A DNA stretch of 64,000 nucleotides from an uncultured Microbacteriaceae bacterium (GTDB taxonomy: Bacteria; Actinomycetota; Actinomycetes; Actinomycetales; Microbacteriaceae). Position 1 is the stretch's first letter; every line of letters begins with the position of its first letter. Both the position numbers and the translations under genes were made by a program. Below are positions 1-8,121 of the stretch, one piece after another. The stretch is taken from the NCBI GenBank assembly GCA_947487835.1, contig CANKXX010000005.1, positions 124,001 to 188,000 on the forward strand. Direction: 5' to 3'. The notes below the pieces were generated by a model. That model was not told the origin of the DNA, made no database searches, and saw only the letters and a program-made list of their open reading frames with translations.

Positions 1-363
1 CTTCGGGTCGATCTGCGACGGGCTATGCATGACGTGTCCAGTCCACTGCGCCTTGAATGGCTCCGTCGGCACTGCGGCCGTCGCGTTCACGAGACGGCGA
101 AGCACCCGTTGCTCGTCCGAATGCTCGACGGCGCCGACGAGGGCATGCTGCTCGAAGTTTGGTCCGAACCAGAGCCCGTAGTTGCCGGGCGCCATCGTGA
201 GGGCGCTTCGAGGCAACTCGACTCTCTCGCCGACACGGCGTGCGACTACGACTTTTCGACGCGGGGCAACCCCGACCACTCGTAGAGCGAGCTTCCGGAT
301 GAACCAGGCGGCCGGCCCGACCACGAGGGTGAGTCCGGCGACTACGACGACGGCCGGGATCAC
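1..363 (-). CDS. Alpha/beta-hydrolase-like protein, 3' end beyond the window
   Basis: About 121 N-terminal residues are visible; the rest lies left of the window. A hydrophobic start (IPAVVVVAGLTLVVGPAAW, about residues 2-20) suggests a membrane anchor or signal. It is followed by a segment with VELPR, MAPGNYGLWFG and later WTGHVM, which resembles the N-terminal region of actinobacterial alpha/beta hydrolases. The catalytic triad would lie outside the window, so activity is not shown. The GTG start overlaps the stop of the upstream membrane-protein gene in a GTGA, so translation is probably coupled. It is the last visible gene of a four-gene operon. The family call is from memory of homologues. 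Confidence 0.55.
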   Translation of the reverse strand, partial: MIPAVVVVAGLTLVVGPAAWFIRKLALRVVGVAPRRKVVVARRVGERVELPRSALTMAPGNYGLWFGPNFEQHALVGAVEHSDEQRVLRRLVNATAAVPTEPFKAQWTGHVMHSPSQIDPK

Positions 364-1316
364 GCGGCGGCTTCCTTCGGTTCAACGCTCGTCATTCTGA
401 GTACGGCGGGCGCCTTCATCTGCCGATCGAGCACCTCTGCGGCTGCTCGCAGCAGCACTCGCTCCTTTGCGGTCAGCGGTTGACTGTTCGCGATGTCGGT
501 GAGGCGCACAGCAAGTCGGTACGCCTCATGCACGGGATCCTCATCGGGGATGGCGGCGAGCGTCATGCCGCGACCGACATTCGCGCGCTTGAGGAGTCGG
601 CCGAGGGCAGCGTGCACCGGCCTCCGGATCACCCGAGCGATCGCAAAAACGATGATCCCGGAACAGACGAGCACCACTCCCCCATAGAACGGGATCGTGA
701 ACAGGTTACCGACGAACTCGACGGCAGGAGTCTGGCCCTGCCGTGCAACACGGAGCGTGAGGTAGACGATTTCGACGAGGCTCGCCGCGATGATCGCCCA
801 CGCTCCGACGCGGATCAGGACGTAGGGCCGGGGCGTACGCCCATGGATGCCCGCGAGCATACGGATCATGATGACCACCACCCATGCCATGTAGATCGAC
901 GCATACGCCCACAGGCCCGGTTGGGCGGCATGCTCCTTCACGAAGTCGCCGGACGTTGGGCCACGGTTGGGGATCAGAAAAAAAGGGATGGTGAAGGAGA
1001 CGAGCATCACGGGCAACTCCCAGAGGCTTCGCCTGTGGAAGCGGGTCCCGTCCAGCGTGCGCGAAGCCTGCATGACGAACCAGAACGCGGTCGTCGCCAG
1101 CAGGTTTTGCACGAGGTTTACGACATTGGAACCACCGAGCCACCCGTCGACGACCGGGATGGGAACAACCACGCCCACCATGAAGACGGCCCCGAGGCCG
1201 GCCATCGTCGCGAACCAGGTCAGTCGGCTGGACGGTTCCCGCACTGCCGAGGGCAGTCGCATCAACGTCAGCACCAGCAGCGCCAGAAACGCGACCGTCT
1301 CGATCCGAATGTGCAC
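360..1316 (-). CDS. MAB_1171c-type (DUF6545-like) multi-TM membrane protein
   Basis: A 318-residue protein with about seven hydrophobic segments in the first 230 residues, then a soluble C-terminal region of about 85 residues containing DEDPVHEAYRLAVRLTDI. This layout matches actinobacterial MAB_1171c proteins, annotated as putative transporters but of unproven function. The GTG start overlaps the TAG stop of the ImmA gene by one base (TAGTG), and its stop overlaps the next start in GTGA, so all three are tightly coupled. Its place after an XRE regulator and an ImmA peptidase suggests membrane signalling rather than bulk transport; that is inference. Confidence 0.65.
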   Translation of the reverse strand: MHIRIETVAFLALLVLTLMRLPSAVREPSSRLTWFATMAGLGAVFMVGVVVPIPVVDGWLGGSNVVNLVQNLLATTAFWFVMQASRTLDGTRFHRRSLWELPVMLVSFTIPFFLIPNRGPTSGDFVKEHAAQPGLWAYASIYMAWVVVIMIRMLAGIHGRTPRPYVLIRVGAWAIIAASLVEIVYLTLRVARQGQTPAVEFVGNLFTIPFYGGVVLVCSGIIVFAIARVIRRPVHAALGRLLKRANVGRGMTLAAIPDEDPVHEAYRLAVRLTDIANSQPLTAKERVLLRAAAEVLDRQMKAPAVLRMTSVEPKEAAA

Positions 1317-1831
1317 TATCCGAACACCACCTCGTCACGGCCGTGGCGCGGGCGGAGCACGAGACGAGAGAGCATCTGCGAGAGCTTCTCGGCCTCAGCC
1401 TCCATCACAAGCTCGGTATCGCCGAAGTCGAGGTCGGCCTCGAAATCGGGTGTCACTATGCCTCGTGCCAGCACTGTCTGCCCCGCTCGCACGTGGTCTT
1501 GGCCAGGGTGCTTGATCGGAAGCGTCCCGCATCCGGCGTGCTCGAACGCCACGTGCGACAGTTCGTGAAGCACGGTGTGGAACTGGTACCACCGAGGATC
1601 CGATTTCCGCACCAGGATTTTCGCCGAGTTGGAGGCGAGCAGCACCAGTCCTGTGATGTTTTCCCAGTCACTATCGCCGACCGGCTCGACGTCGATTCGC
1701 TTGCCGGTGACAGCCGCTACGTGGCGGACGATATCGGCGAGCTCCACGTCCGAGGGGAGCTTCAGGCGCTCGAGCTGCGCCTCGGCGCGACTCCGCAATT
1801 CACGCTGGTTCCGTGAAGGGATGTAGGTCAT
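1316..1831 (-). CDS. ImmA/IrrE family metallo-endopeptidase
   Basis: A 171-residue zinc peptidase of the ImmA/IrrE family. The HExxH motif is HELSH at residues 89-93, preceded by TVL as is usual in the family. The C-terminal part (ELVMEAEAEKLSQML) supplies acidic residues that could complete the zinc site. ImmA-type peptidases cleave XRE repressors and so induce mobile elements or stress genes. The regulator gene lies 91 bp upstream on the same strand, giving the usual repressor-protease pairing. The ATG follows a GGAAGTGGA stretch. The substrate is inferred to be the neighbouring regulator. Confidence 0.8.
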   Translation of the reverse strand: MTYIPSRNQRELRSRAEAQLERLKLPSDVELADIVRHVAAVTGKRIDVEPVGDSDWENITGLVLLASNSAKILVRKSDPRWYQFHTVLHELSHVAFEHAGCGTLPIKHPGQDHVRAGQTVLARGIVTPDFEADLDFGDTELVMEAEAEKLSQMLSRLVLRPRHGRDEVVFG

Positions 1832-1922
1832 GGCAGTCCACTTCCGACCGCAACGCCTGTGCTGCGATCGCCCGACGTGCTTCTACTGTACGCGCCTGCG
1901 CAGTCGAGTAACGGGGTCTATC

Positions 1923-2558
1923 TCACTGCGCAGAAATCGAGCGCAGCGACTGCGCGATCGCGCGCAGTGCCGCCGGAGAGACGTCACCGACCGCACGTGC
2001 GGAGATCGAGTCCGCCCCTGAATCCCGCAGCGCCTCGCGGAACTCGATGTTCGCTTCCGCCACCTCTGCGGCGTCTTCGTCATCCAGGTCCAACAGGTAC
2101 GCGGGAGTGATGCCGGCATACTCGCTCACGCCCTCTAGCAGACGCGTCCGTACCGAGGCGTCCCCGGTCCCCGCGAGAAGCGAAGACCACTCGGCGAAAT
2201 CTAGCGAGACCCCGCGTTCCGCCAGGTCCGCGATCAGCCCGTCGACATCGAAGGCTGAGCCGTCAACTCGAGGCGCATGAGCGATCGCGGTGATCCGCCG
2301 ACCGAGCTCCTGGGGTCGCGTCTGCACCTTGGGCTCGATCTCGTCCGCAGCGCTGATCGACGCGGCGATTCGGGAGATCTCGTGGGGGTGCGTGCCGAGC
2401 GCGTGCGCGATGTTCTCAATGTCGTTTGCATCGAATGGAGCACTGCCTCGCAGCCGTGCGTAGTAGTAGCTGGAGGACATCCCGGTGCGCTCGATGAGCT
2501 GCTGGTTCGTCATCCCCGCAGCGTCGCGGAGTGTCGACACGGCGCGCACCAGGTCCAT
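1923..2558 (-). CDS. XRE-type (EspR-like) transcriptional regulator
   Basis: A helix-turn-helix DNA-binding protein. The HTH spans roughly residues 10-60 of this form (NQQLIERTGMSSSYYYARLRG is the recognition region), followed by a charged linker and a C-terminal dimerisation-like domain with ITPAYLLD, as in actinobacterial EspR-like regulators. I chose the ATG at 2558. A longer form starting with GTG at 2597 adds 13 residues, but its first codons would lie in the inverted repeat at 2590-2610, which makes better sense as an operator in the leader. It is the first gene of the minus-strand operon and diverges from the conjugation operon, so it is the likely master repressor of one or both. Confidence 0.75.
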   Translation of the reverse strand: MDLVRAVSTLRDAAGMTNQQLIERTGMSSSYYYARLRGSAPFDANDIENIAHALGTHPHEISRIAASISAADEIEPKVQTRPQELGRRITAIAHAPRVDGSAFDVDGLIADLAERGVSLDFAEWSSLLAGTGDASVRTRLLEGVSEYAGITPAYLLDLDDEDAAEVAEANIEFREALRDSGADSISARAVGDVSPAALRAIAQSLRSISAQ

Positions 2559-2589
2559 CGACCAGCCACCGGCCTCACCGAGCGAGCGT

Positions 2590-2610
2590 CTACCCACGTA
2601 AACAGGGTAG
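2590..2610. promoter_or_regulatory. Candidate operator, 6-bp inverted repeat
   Basis: CTACCC (2590-2595) and GGGTAG (2605-2610) are perfect inverted arms around a 9-bp spacer containing GTAAACA. A related half, CTGTTTA, follows at 2636-2642 in inverted orientation. The site lies just upstream of the preferred start of the XRE gene, where an autoregulatory operator is expected. No binding data are available. Confidence 0.4.
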
Positions 2611-2655
2611 CGCCGCCCACATATCGAGGTTCTTTCTGTTTATTCACGCAGATGC

Positions 2656-2697
2656 GGTGTATCATTATCTATATAGGCAGAAGTGGCCTGATACACC
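2656..2697. promoter_or_regulatory. Divergent promoter region with 9-bp inverted repeats around an AT-rich core
   Basis: GGTGTATCA (2656-2664) and TGATACACC (2689-2697) are perfect inverted repeats whose centres are 33 bp apart, close to three helical turns. Between them lies an AT-rich stretch (TTATCTATATAGG), a rarity here, with minus-strand GATAAT as a possible -10. The flanking 2559-2935 interval holds no convincing gene, and beyond this site up to 2935 I see only a direct repeat of TGTCAC (about 2890 and 2914). The layout suits a repressor switch between the XRE module and the ardC operon. Confidence 0.45.
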
Positions 2698-2935
2698 CGT
2701 ACGGCCGTGTCGGGAAGGAGTTGAAGAGCGCCGACCTGACCCAAATAGAGCCTGCGTCATGAGGATCTTCCCCCAGCGCGTTCGACCAGCACTCGCGCGC
2801 TGAGCCTGCACCTTCGCACTCTGATGACCTCGCTAATGCGACGCGGTCGCGCAAGGTGCCTCATCGGCTCCACACGGAGCACCTAAGTGTCACGAACGCG
2901 CACTCTGCGCGCTGTCACTGAGGAAGGGGACGTCG

Positions 2936-3991
2936 TTGTCCGACCGAACCAGAGGACTCGATCAAGAATCGCGACTCCGCGCACTGCACGACCATCTCGT
3001 TCGCTCCGTGCAGGAGTTGGTTACTGGGGATGATTGGAAGCGTGCGCTCGAGTTCGCGGCGAACTTCCGCTCACGATCGTTCAACAACACGCTCCTGATT
3101 TACGCGCAGCACGCCGAGGCGTATGAGCGCGGGCTGGTCGCTGTCGCGCTCCCCAGTTACGTCGCCGGCTTCAAGCAGTGGCGAGTGATTGGGCGCCATG
3201 TGCGCGCTGGCCAGAAGGGGTACGGGATCTTCGCTCCTGTCACTGCGCGCTTCGCGTCCAGCTTTCCATCTGAGGTCAGCTCCTGGCGGCGGCTCGCCCG
3301 CGGCGAGCGCCCGCGAACCGGCGAGGTCGTTCGGGCGCGGATGGTGGGTGTCAGACCGGCTTACGTATGGGACGTCTCACAGACGGACGGAGCGCCGATC
3401 CCCGAACTGCCCATGCCATCGTTGCTGAGCGGCGAGGAACCTCCCGGCCTGCGGGACGGGCTCACAACTCTCGTCGAAGCAGCGGGGTTCAGGATCCTCC
3501 ATACGGCGGATGCAGCATCGATTGGCGGGGCGAACGGAAGGACCGACTTCGTCGGCCAGACGGTCGCGGTACGGGCGGACATGGACCCGGCGGCTCAGGT
3601 GAAAACGCTGGCGCACGAACTTGCGCACGTTCAGATGCACGGTGCGGACAGAGACGCTTCATCACATCGCGGTATCAGCGAGGTTGAGGCCGAGTCAGTG
3701 GCGTTGATGATCGGCGCGGCGCACGGGATGGACACGAGCGGCTACACGATCCCCTACGTGTCGGCCTGGGCAACCTCGGTCGAAGGCAGGACCGTCACGG
3801 AGGTGGTGCGAGAGACGGGCGAACGTGCTCGACAGGCAGCCGCCAAGATCCTCGACCACCTGGACACGGCACAGATTCGGCTGGGTGACCCACCGCTGCC
3901 CGACGGGTCATTGCCCAGTCGGCCTTCAGCTGGCATTGGGCCGGCCTCCCCGGACCGGCCGGATGTGCGACACGAAGCGCGGAGCCTTTGA
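2936..3991 (+). CDS. ArdC-like antirestriction protein (ssDNA-binding domain plus zincin)
   Basis: A 351-residue protein with the ArdC layout. The N-terminal ssDNA-binding-type domain (about residues 10-140) includes FRSRSFNNTLLIYAQ and the KGYGIFAP strand. The C-terminal metallopeptidase domain carries HELAH at 227-231 with a following SEVEAESVA (248-256) for the third ligand. ArdC proteins protect incoming single-stranded plasmid DNA from host restriction, so an early position in the transfer operon fits. The start is TTG at 2936, six bases after a GGAAGGGGA ribosome site; no better ATG is present. The stop overlaps the prim-pol start (TGATG). Confidence 0.85.
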   Translation: MSDRTRGLDQESRLRALHDHLVRSVQELVTGDDWKRALEFAANFRSRSFNNTLLIYAQHAEAYERGLVAVALPSYVAGFKQWRVIGRHVRAGQKGYGIFAPVTARFASSFPSEVSSWRRLARGERPRTGEVVRARMVGVRPAYVWDVSQTDGAPIPELPMPSLLSGEEPPGLRDGLTTLVEAAGFRILHTADAASIGGANGRTDFVGQTVAVRADMDPAAQVKTLAHELAHVQMHGADRDASSHRGISEVEAESVALMIGAAHGMDTSGYTIPYVSAWATSVEGRTVTEVVRETGERARQAAAKILDHLDTAQIRLGDPPLPDGSLPSRPSAGIGPASPDRPDVRHEARSL

Positions 3992-4890
3992 TGGACGTCG
4001 GCGAGGTTCTCCTCAAGGCCCGTCGTATGCCCGTTCTCGAGGCGGCTCTCGCACTCGCTGGAGAGGGTATGCCGATCTTTCCCTGTGTGAACAAGGGCAA
4101 GCGCCCGCTGACCCAGACGGGCTTCCATGACGCGACCAGCGATCGGCAGCGTGTACGCGCGTGGTGGACTCGCTGGCCCGATGCGAACATCGGGATACCG
4201 ACGGGCGGCATTTCGGGCATCGAAGTCGTCGACGTCGACGTGACAGGTGCAGAATCCGGCTTCCCCTCGCTCGACCGAGCGAACCGAGCAGGGCTGATCG
4301 GGAGGGAATTAGCTCGAGTACGCACGCCGTCGGGAGGTCTTCACCTCTACTTCCCCTCGAACCCGTATCTCCCCCAGAAGTGCTGGCAGGCCGCCGCCGC
4401 ACATATCGACTTCCGCGGGAACGGCGGCTACGTCGTCGCGCCACCCTCGATCCTCGCCACGCCCAACGGGCCAGTCCCCTACAGCCTCGTTTCGTTGTCG
4501 ACGGCCGGCGCGACGCCCATCGACGCTCGCTCTCTCCGCGACTTCCTCGACCCGCAGCCACCACAACCGCGAACAGGATCACTCGGACACCAATCCGCAG
4601 ATGCCGGACGATTGGCAGCTTGGGTGAGCAGTCTGCAGGAAGGCGAGCGGAACCACGGGCTCTTCTGGGCCGCCTGTCGCCTCGCCGAGGCCGGACAGAC
4701 GCAGGCGACCATCGAAGAAGCACTGGCTCCCGCCGCCGCAAACGCTGGCCTTCCTGCGCCTGAGATCACTGCAACGATCCGGTCAGCAGTCCAACGGGCC
4801 GACACTCGTGCAGCCCACACATCATCACGCACCTGGTGCGAGAAGCCGCCCCCGCGAAGCAGCAAACCACAAGGGAGGCGACTGTCGTGA
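3991..4890 (+). CDS. Bifunctional DNA primase/polymerase (prim-pol) domain protein
   Basis: A 299-residue protein with an AEP-type prim-pol domain. The N-terminal half has IFPCVNKGKRPL, the WWTRWPDANIGIPTG segment, the catalytic acidic cluster VVDVDV, then TPSGGLHLYF and GNGGYVVAPPS, the canonical order for prim-pol domains. The last 80 residues look like the small helical domain that often follows it (ERNHGLFWAACRLAEAG). No helicase domain is fused. The ATG shares its A with the stop of ardC. It may prime complementary-strand synthesis in the recipient or replicate the excised circle. Confidence 0.85.
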   Translation: MDVGEVLLKARRMPVLEAALALAGEGMPIFPCVNKGKRPLTQTGFHDATSDRQRVRAWWTRWPDANIGIPTGGISGIEVVDVDVTGAESGFPSLDRANRAGLIGRELARVRTPSGGLHLYFPSNPYLPQKCWQAAAAHIDFRGNGGYVVAPPSILATPNGPVPYSLVSLSTAGATPIDARSLRDFLDPQPPQPRTGSLGHQSADAGRLAAWVSSLQEGERNHGLFWAACRLAEAGQTQATIEEALAPAAANAGLPAPEITATIRSAVQRADTRAAHTSSRTWCEKPPPRSSKPQGRRLS

Positions 4891-5000
4891 CGACCCGCGA
4901 TTGTGCGCCTCCTTCCAGTGCACGACGGCATATGTCCGGGCGCGCGGCGTGCGGATCCGCAGACATCTCCACGCGCCACCTCGGACCGGGGTTCGCGTAG
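4887..5000 (+). CDS. Possible small ORF after the primase (37 residues)
   Basis: A GTG at 4887 overlaps the primase stop as GTGA and is preceded by a good GGGAGG ribosome site at 4873-4878. The 37-residue product has two cysteines and no recognisable domain. The overlap is of the same kind as the real junctions in this operon, which is the main argument for it. It could equally be spacer. Confidence 0.3.
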   Translation: MTTRDCAPPSSARRHMSGRAACGSADISTRHLGPGFA

Positions 5001-5042
5001 CGCTCCTGTTGTCCGAACGAAAGAACCAGAGGGAGGCCGCAA

Positions 5043-5444
5043 ATGATGGATGAAGCCGAATTCGACGTATCGCGCCGGGACCCGCGCGTTGAGGACATCG
5101 ATGCCACACACCGCCCGCACGAGACCTTCGACAAGGCCGAGACACTGGCACCTTCCCCGGGCCGTGCCACCCGCTCCCGCAGGAACCTCTGGCTGGTGGA
5201 TCGGTCGGGTTCGGGAACCGGCATCGTCTGGGTGCGCGCGTCCGACCTCCTCAGTTCCGGAACGGGACGCGTCGCCGGGCGAGGGCTGAATCTGGAGGCC
5301 GAGTTGGCTCGGCGCGTACGCCGAACTCCCGCCGCCACCCGTCGAGCGATCCGGGAACGGGCAGACCGGCTCCCTCCACTCAGCGCATTCGGGCGACGCC
5401 GGGGTTATGCACCGATCAGTCGCGCCGAGCTCGGACGGGACTGA
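5043..5444 (+). CDS. Hypothetical protein, basic C-terminus
   Basis: A 133-residue protein not recognised as any family. The first 45 residues are acidic and polar. A middle segment (LWLVDRSGSGTGIVWVRASDLL) looks like two beta strands, and the C-terminus is rich in arginine (ELARRVRRTPAATRRAIRERAD), suggesting nucleic-acid contact. It starts ATGATG after a GAGGGAGG ribosome site, so the first or second ATG could be used. It lies between the primase and a larger unknown gene in the transfer operon. Confidence 0.6.
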   Translation: MMDEAEFDVSRRDPRVEDIDATHRPHETFDKAETLAPSPGRATRSRRNLWLVDRSGSGTGIVWVRASDLLSSGTGRVAGRGLNLEAELARRVRRTPAATRRAIRERADRLPPLSAFGRRRGYAPISRAELGRD

Positions 5445-5501
5445 TCAATGAGCATTCTGTCGCGAGCGGGAACGCACACCTATCAAACAGGAGTTGCCGC
5501 G

Positions 5502-6332
5502 ATGAGATCGAACACAGCGCGAGACGAGGGCCACAAGCCGTTCCGCGATTCGGAAGGTCTCCGGAACCTCCTGGGTCGACTGCAGACGGATGACGGCACT
5601 CACTGGAGAACGGACCCCGAGGTCGCTGAGCTGATGCAGTATGCAGCCGATCGCTATGCCCGGCTCGCTCGAAAGCACGGCTTGGATCCATGGGAGGCGG
5701 CTGCAGCGGCATTCGACGCGATGCGCGCACCGTCGACACTGCGCGCCGACGACCCATGGGCGTTGATTACGCGCGCCGTGCAGGTGACATGCATCGCAGA
5801 GGAACGAGCTCAAGGACTCCTGTGCTCGGTTCACCAGGCTCGGCGACCGCGCTTCTCGGGCTTCCACGACGCGGAGCGCATCAGCGACCGCGAGCACGCT
5901 CTGCCCGATTACCACCCCGCATTCCGCATTGACCCGGTCGATGCGCTCACGGAGACGCCCTCTCGGCCAGAGGTGTCCTCGGCGGTCGAGGACGCGATCA
6001 TGCTGTTCACCCTGCTCGGGTGGCCAGCCGAGTGCGCTCGAGGTGGTGTCGAGTACGTGTGCAGCCGACTAGCGGATGCGCCATCGCGCCCGTCAGCATA
6101 TGAGTCCCTTCGCCGTGACTACGCGGCCCGAGCTCTTCTAGACATCCCGCAACCCGCGTGGACGGCAATGCTTAGAGCGTTGTTGGGTTGCTGCGACCCA
6201 CTTCAGGCGCACACCGCAGCCGCTCGAGGGATCCTCCTTCGACTGCTCATCGGCGAACCCCTCCGCGCGCTCCTCCGCGACGAGGACCTTGTCTCCGACA
6301 TCGCCCTCAACAACCCGAAAGTGCGGGCATGA
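5502..6332 (+). CDS. Hypothetical protein of the transfer operon
   Basis: A 276-residue, mostly helical soluble protein. It contains AADRYARLARKHGLDPWEAAAAAF, a block seen in uncharacterised proteins of actinobacterial conjugative elements, and a middle segment starting with ARRPRFSGFHDAERI. No catalytic motif is evident. I chose the ATG at 5502 because AGGAG stands eight bases upstream; an ATG at 5448 would add 18 residues but has no ribosome site. The stop overlaps the next start in ATGA, so it is co-translated with the ParB-like gene. Confidence 0.65.
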   Translation: MRSNTARDEGHKPFRDSEGLRNLLGRLQTDDGTHWRTDPEVAELMQYAADRYARLARKHGLDPWEAAAAAFDAMRAPSTLRADDPWALITRAVQVTCIAEERAQGLLCSVHQARRPRFSGFHDAERISDREHALPDYHPAFRIDPVDALTETPSRPEVSSAVEDAIMLFTLLGWPAECARGGVEYVCSRLADAPSRPSAYESLRRDYAARALLDIPQPAWTAMLRALLGCCDPLQAHTAAARGILLRLLIGEPLRALLRDEDLVSDIALNNPKVRA

Positions 6333-7492
6333 CTGGCACTCCAGGGCACATCGAGCTGGAACGTTCGATCGATTCGATTCGCATCGGGTCCCGTCATCGC
6401 ACCGACCTCGGTGACATCGACGAGCTCGCAGCTTCCATCGAGCGCCATGGACTGCTCCAACCAATCACAGTGACGCCCGAAGGCGTGCTGGTATGCGGGG
6501 CACGCCGGCTGGCCGCCCTGCGGCAACTCGGCGTTCGAAAGCTCAACGTGTGGGTTCGGTCGGGGGTGTCGGACCGACTCACCCAGCTCCTCGCCGAGCA
6601 GGACGACGATGCCATGCACAAGGCGTTGTCTGCGACGGAATCAGCCACGCTGTACCGCGAAGTGAAGATCCTCCTGGCCGAGGATGCGCGGCGCCGGCAG
6701 GAGGCGACGAGGTTCGGCTCGCCCTCAGCTCACGCCGAGATCAACGGTGCTGCCAAATTGGCAGGACCGTCGTCTCCCTCCGACGGTTACTCCCGCGCTA
6801 AGGCTGCATTACTCGTGACCGGTCGCCGGTCGTACACGACGCTAGAGCGCATCAGCGAATTGCAGCGGATAGCGAGCGACGAGGGGCTCGACGAGTCGCT
6901 GCGCGCCCGGGCCACGGAGGAGCTGGCGCTGATCGACGGTGGAGGGGCGGTGGAGCCGGCACATCGCCGGATGAATGAGGAACTCGGTCAGACGGAGTCT
7001 GACCGGCTGAGGAAAACGGCACGACGGAGTGAGGGCATCCGCTCGGAAGCCCCTCCGGACCCGACGAGGGCCCGAGATACGGAGCGTAACGGCGGTGAGG
7101 TGGAACTCGAGCAGATCGCCCGTGAAGCGCTTGCGCGTGTGCGAACCACCGGAAGAGACAAGCGGCCGGAGTCAGCAGAGCGGCCCGACTATTCGGATCA
7201 GCCAGCAAGGCTGCCTGCGCGCTCGTTCGTCTTCTTGTGGAACGACATGCGTGAGTGGTGGCTTCGCTACGACGCGGCTGAGGTAGCGGGCGCGCTCACG
7301 AACAGGCAATGGGAGCAGTTCGAGGCAACTATCAGCGGAACAATCGCGTTTGCGGACCAACTGCGTTCTCTTCGTTCGGGTGGGGAGTCCCCAGATGTTG
7401 TGAGCAGTGATCGGTGCACCTTGCAGAGGACTCAGTTGTTAGCGCTCGCCGATAGGGACCCCCAATGCGTCTCACCCACCGACGCCGCCTGA
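6329..7492 (+). CDS. ParB-like N-terminal domain protein
   Basis: A 387-residue protein. Residues 8-85 form a ParB/sulfiredoxin-like fold: IDELAASIERHGLLQPITV is the conserved helix-strand start and VLVCGARRLAALRQLG is the ParB box. A helical middle region (about 90-210) would be the HTH and linker. The last 70 residues (FLWNDMREWWLRYDAAEVA) are well conserved-looking but unknown. No ParA is adjacent, so a role in element maintenance or in transcription within the operon is as likely as partition. The ATG overlaps the upstream stop in ATGA. Confidence 0.75.
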   Translation: MTGTPGHIELERSIDSIRIGSRHRTDLGDIDELAASIERHGLLQPITVTPEGVLVCGARRLAALRQLGVRKLNVWVRSGVSDRLTQLLAEQDDDAMHKALSATESATLYREVKILLAEDARRRQEATRFGSPSAHAEINGAAKLAGPSSPSDGYSRAKAALLVTGRRSYTTLERISELQRIASDEGLDESLRARATEELALIDGGGAVEPAHRRMNEELGQTESDRLRKTARRSEGIRSEAPPDPTRARDTERNGGEVELEQIAREALARVRTTGRDKRPESAERPDYSDQPARLPARSFVFLWNDMREWWLRYDAAEVAGALTNRQWEQFEATISGTIAFADQLRSLRSGGESPDVVSSDRCTLQRTQLLALADRDPQCVSPTDAA

Positions 7493-8112
7493 TAACCATC
7501 ATCGGCAGTGGCATCGGTTTGACGGTGCTCCTGGTCGTCGGCCTGAATGGCCTGCTGCGGGCTGGTCCAGATAGGAACGAGCCCACGCAGCCACCCGGAG
7601 CATCGATGTCCTCGCGCTCACCTGCGCTTGCCGCTCGACCACAGCCGGTTCTTGAGACGTCAAATCCCGCAGAGTTTGCCACCGGAGTCGCCCGTGCCCT
7701 CCTCACCTGGGACACCCGCTACGCAGGCGACTCGTCGAAGTGGGAACAGGTCGTGGTCGACGCGGCGGATGCGGACGAAGCAGTCGCAGTCGCGTCTGAC
7801 GTCCGTGCTTACCTGCCTGCTCCTGGTATGTGGAAGAGGCTCGCAGCCTATGGCACTCGGCAACGCTTTGAGTTGCAGTCGCTGAGCGTCCCAAGCACCT
7901 GGTCGACAGCACTCAAACAGGCGACACCGGGCCAGATTCCGTCGGGTGCGGCGGCGGTCACCGTCGTAGGGACGCGACATCGGGAAGGCCTGTGGAAGGC
8001 CGAGCATGTGCGGACGACGCGCACAATCGCTTTCACGGTCTTCGCCGTCTGCCCGCAGAGGCACCCCTGCTCACTCCTTCGCCTCTCACTGCCCGACCGG
8101 CCGCTTCCATAG
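7465..8112 (+). CDS. Membrane-anchored conjugation protein (possible VirB8/TcpC role)
   Basis: A 215-residue protein with a basic N-terminus, one transmembrane helix (about residues 9-30), a proline-serine-rich linker (35-65) and an extracytoplasmic domain of about 140 residues. A single anchor with a small outer domain, set just before the cell-wall hydrolase and channel genes, matches the place of VirB8/TcpC-like scaffold proteins, but I see no sequence signature that proves it. Its ATG lies 28 bases inside the end of the ParB-like gene. Confidence 0.55.
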   Translation: MRLTHRRRLITIIGSGIGLTVLLVVGLNGLLRAGPDRNEPTQPPGASMSSRSPALAARPQPVLETSNPAEFATGVARALLTWDTRYAGDSSKWEQVVVDAADADEAVAVASDVRAYLPAPGMWKRLAAYGTRQRFELQSLSVPSTWSTALKQATPGQIPSGAAAVTVVGTRHREGLWKAEHVRTTRTIAFTVFAVCPQRHPCSLLRLSLPDRPLP

Positions 8113-8121
8113 AGGCCTGAC

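Noticed and set aside
2277-2762. Plus-strand reading across the XRE gene and the promoter region
   Set aside because: Overlaps a clear HTH gene on the other strand and runs through the inverted repeats; no start with a ribosome site or domain.
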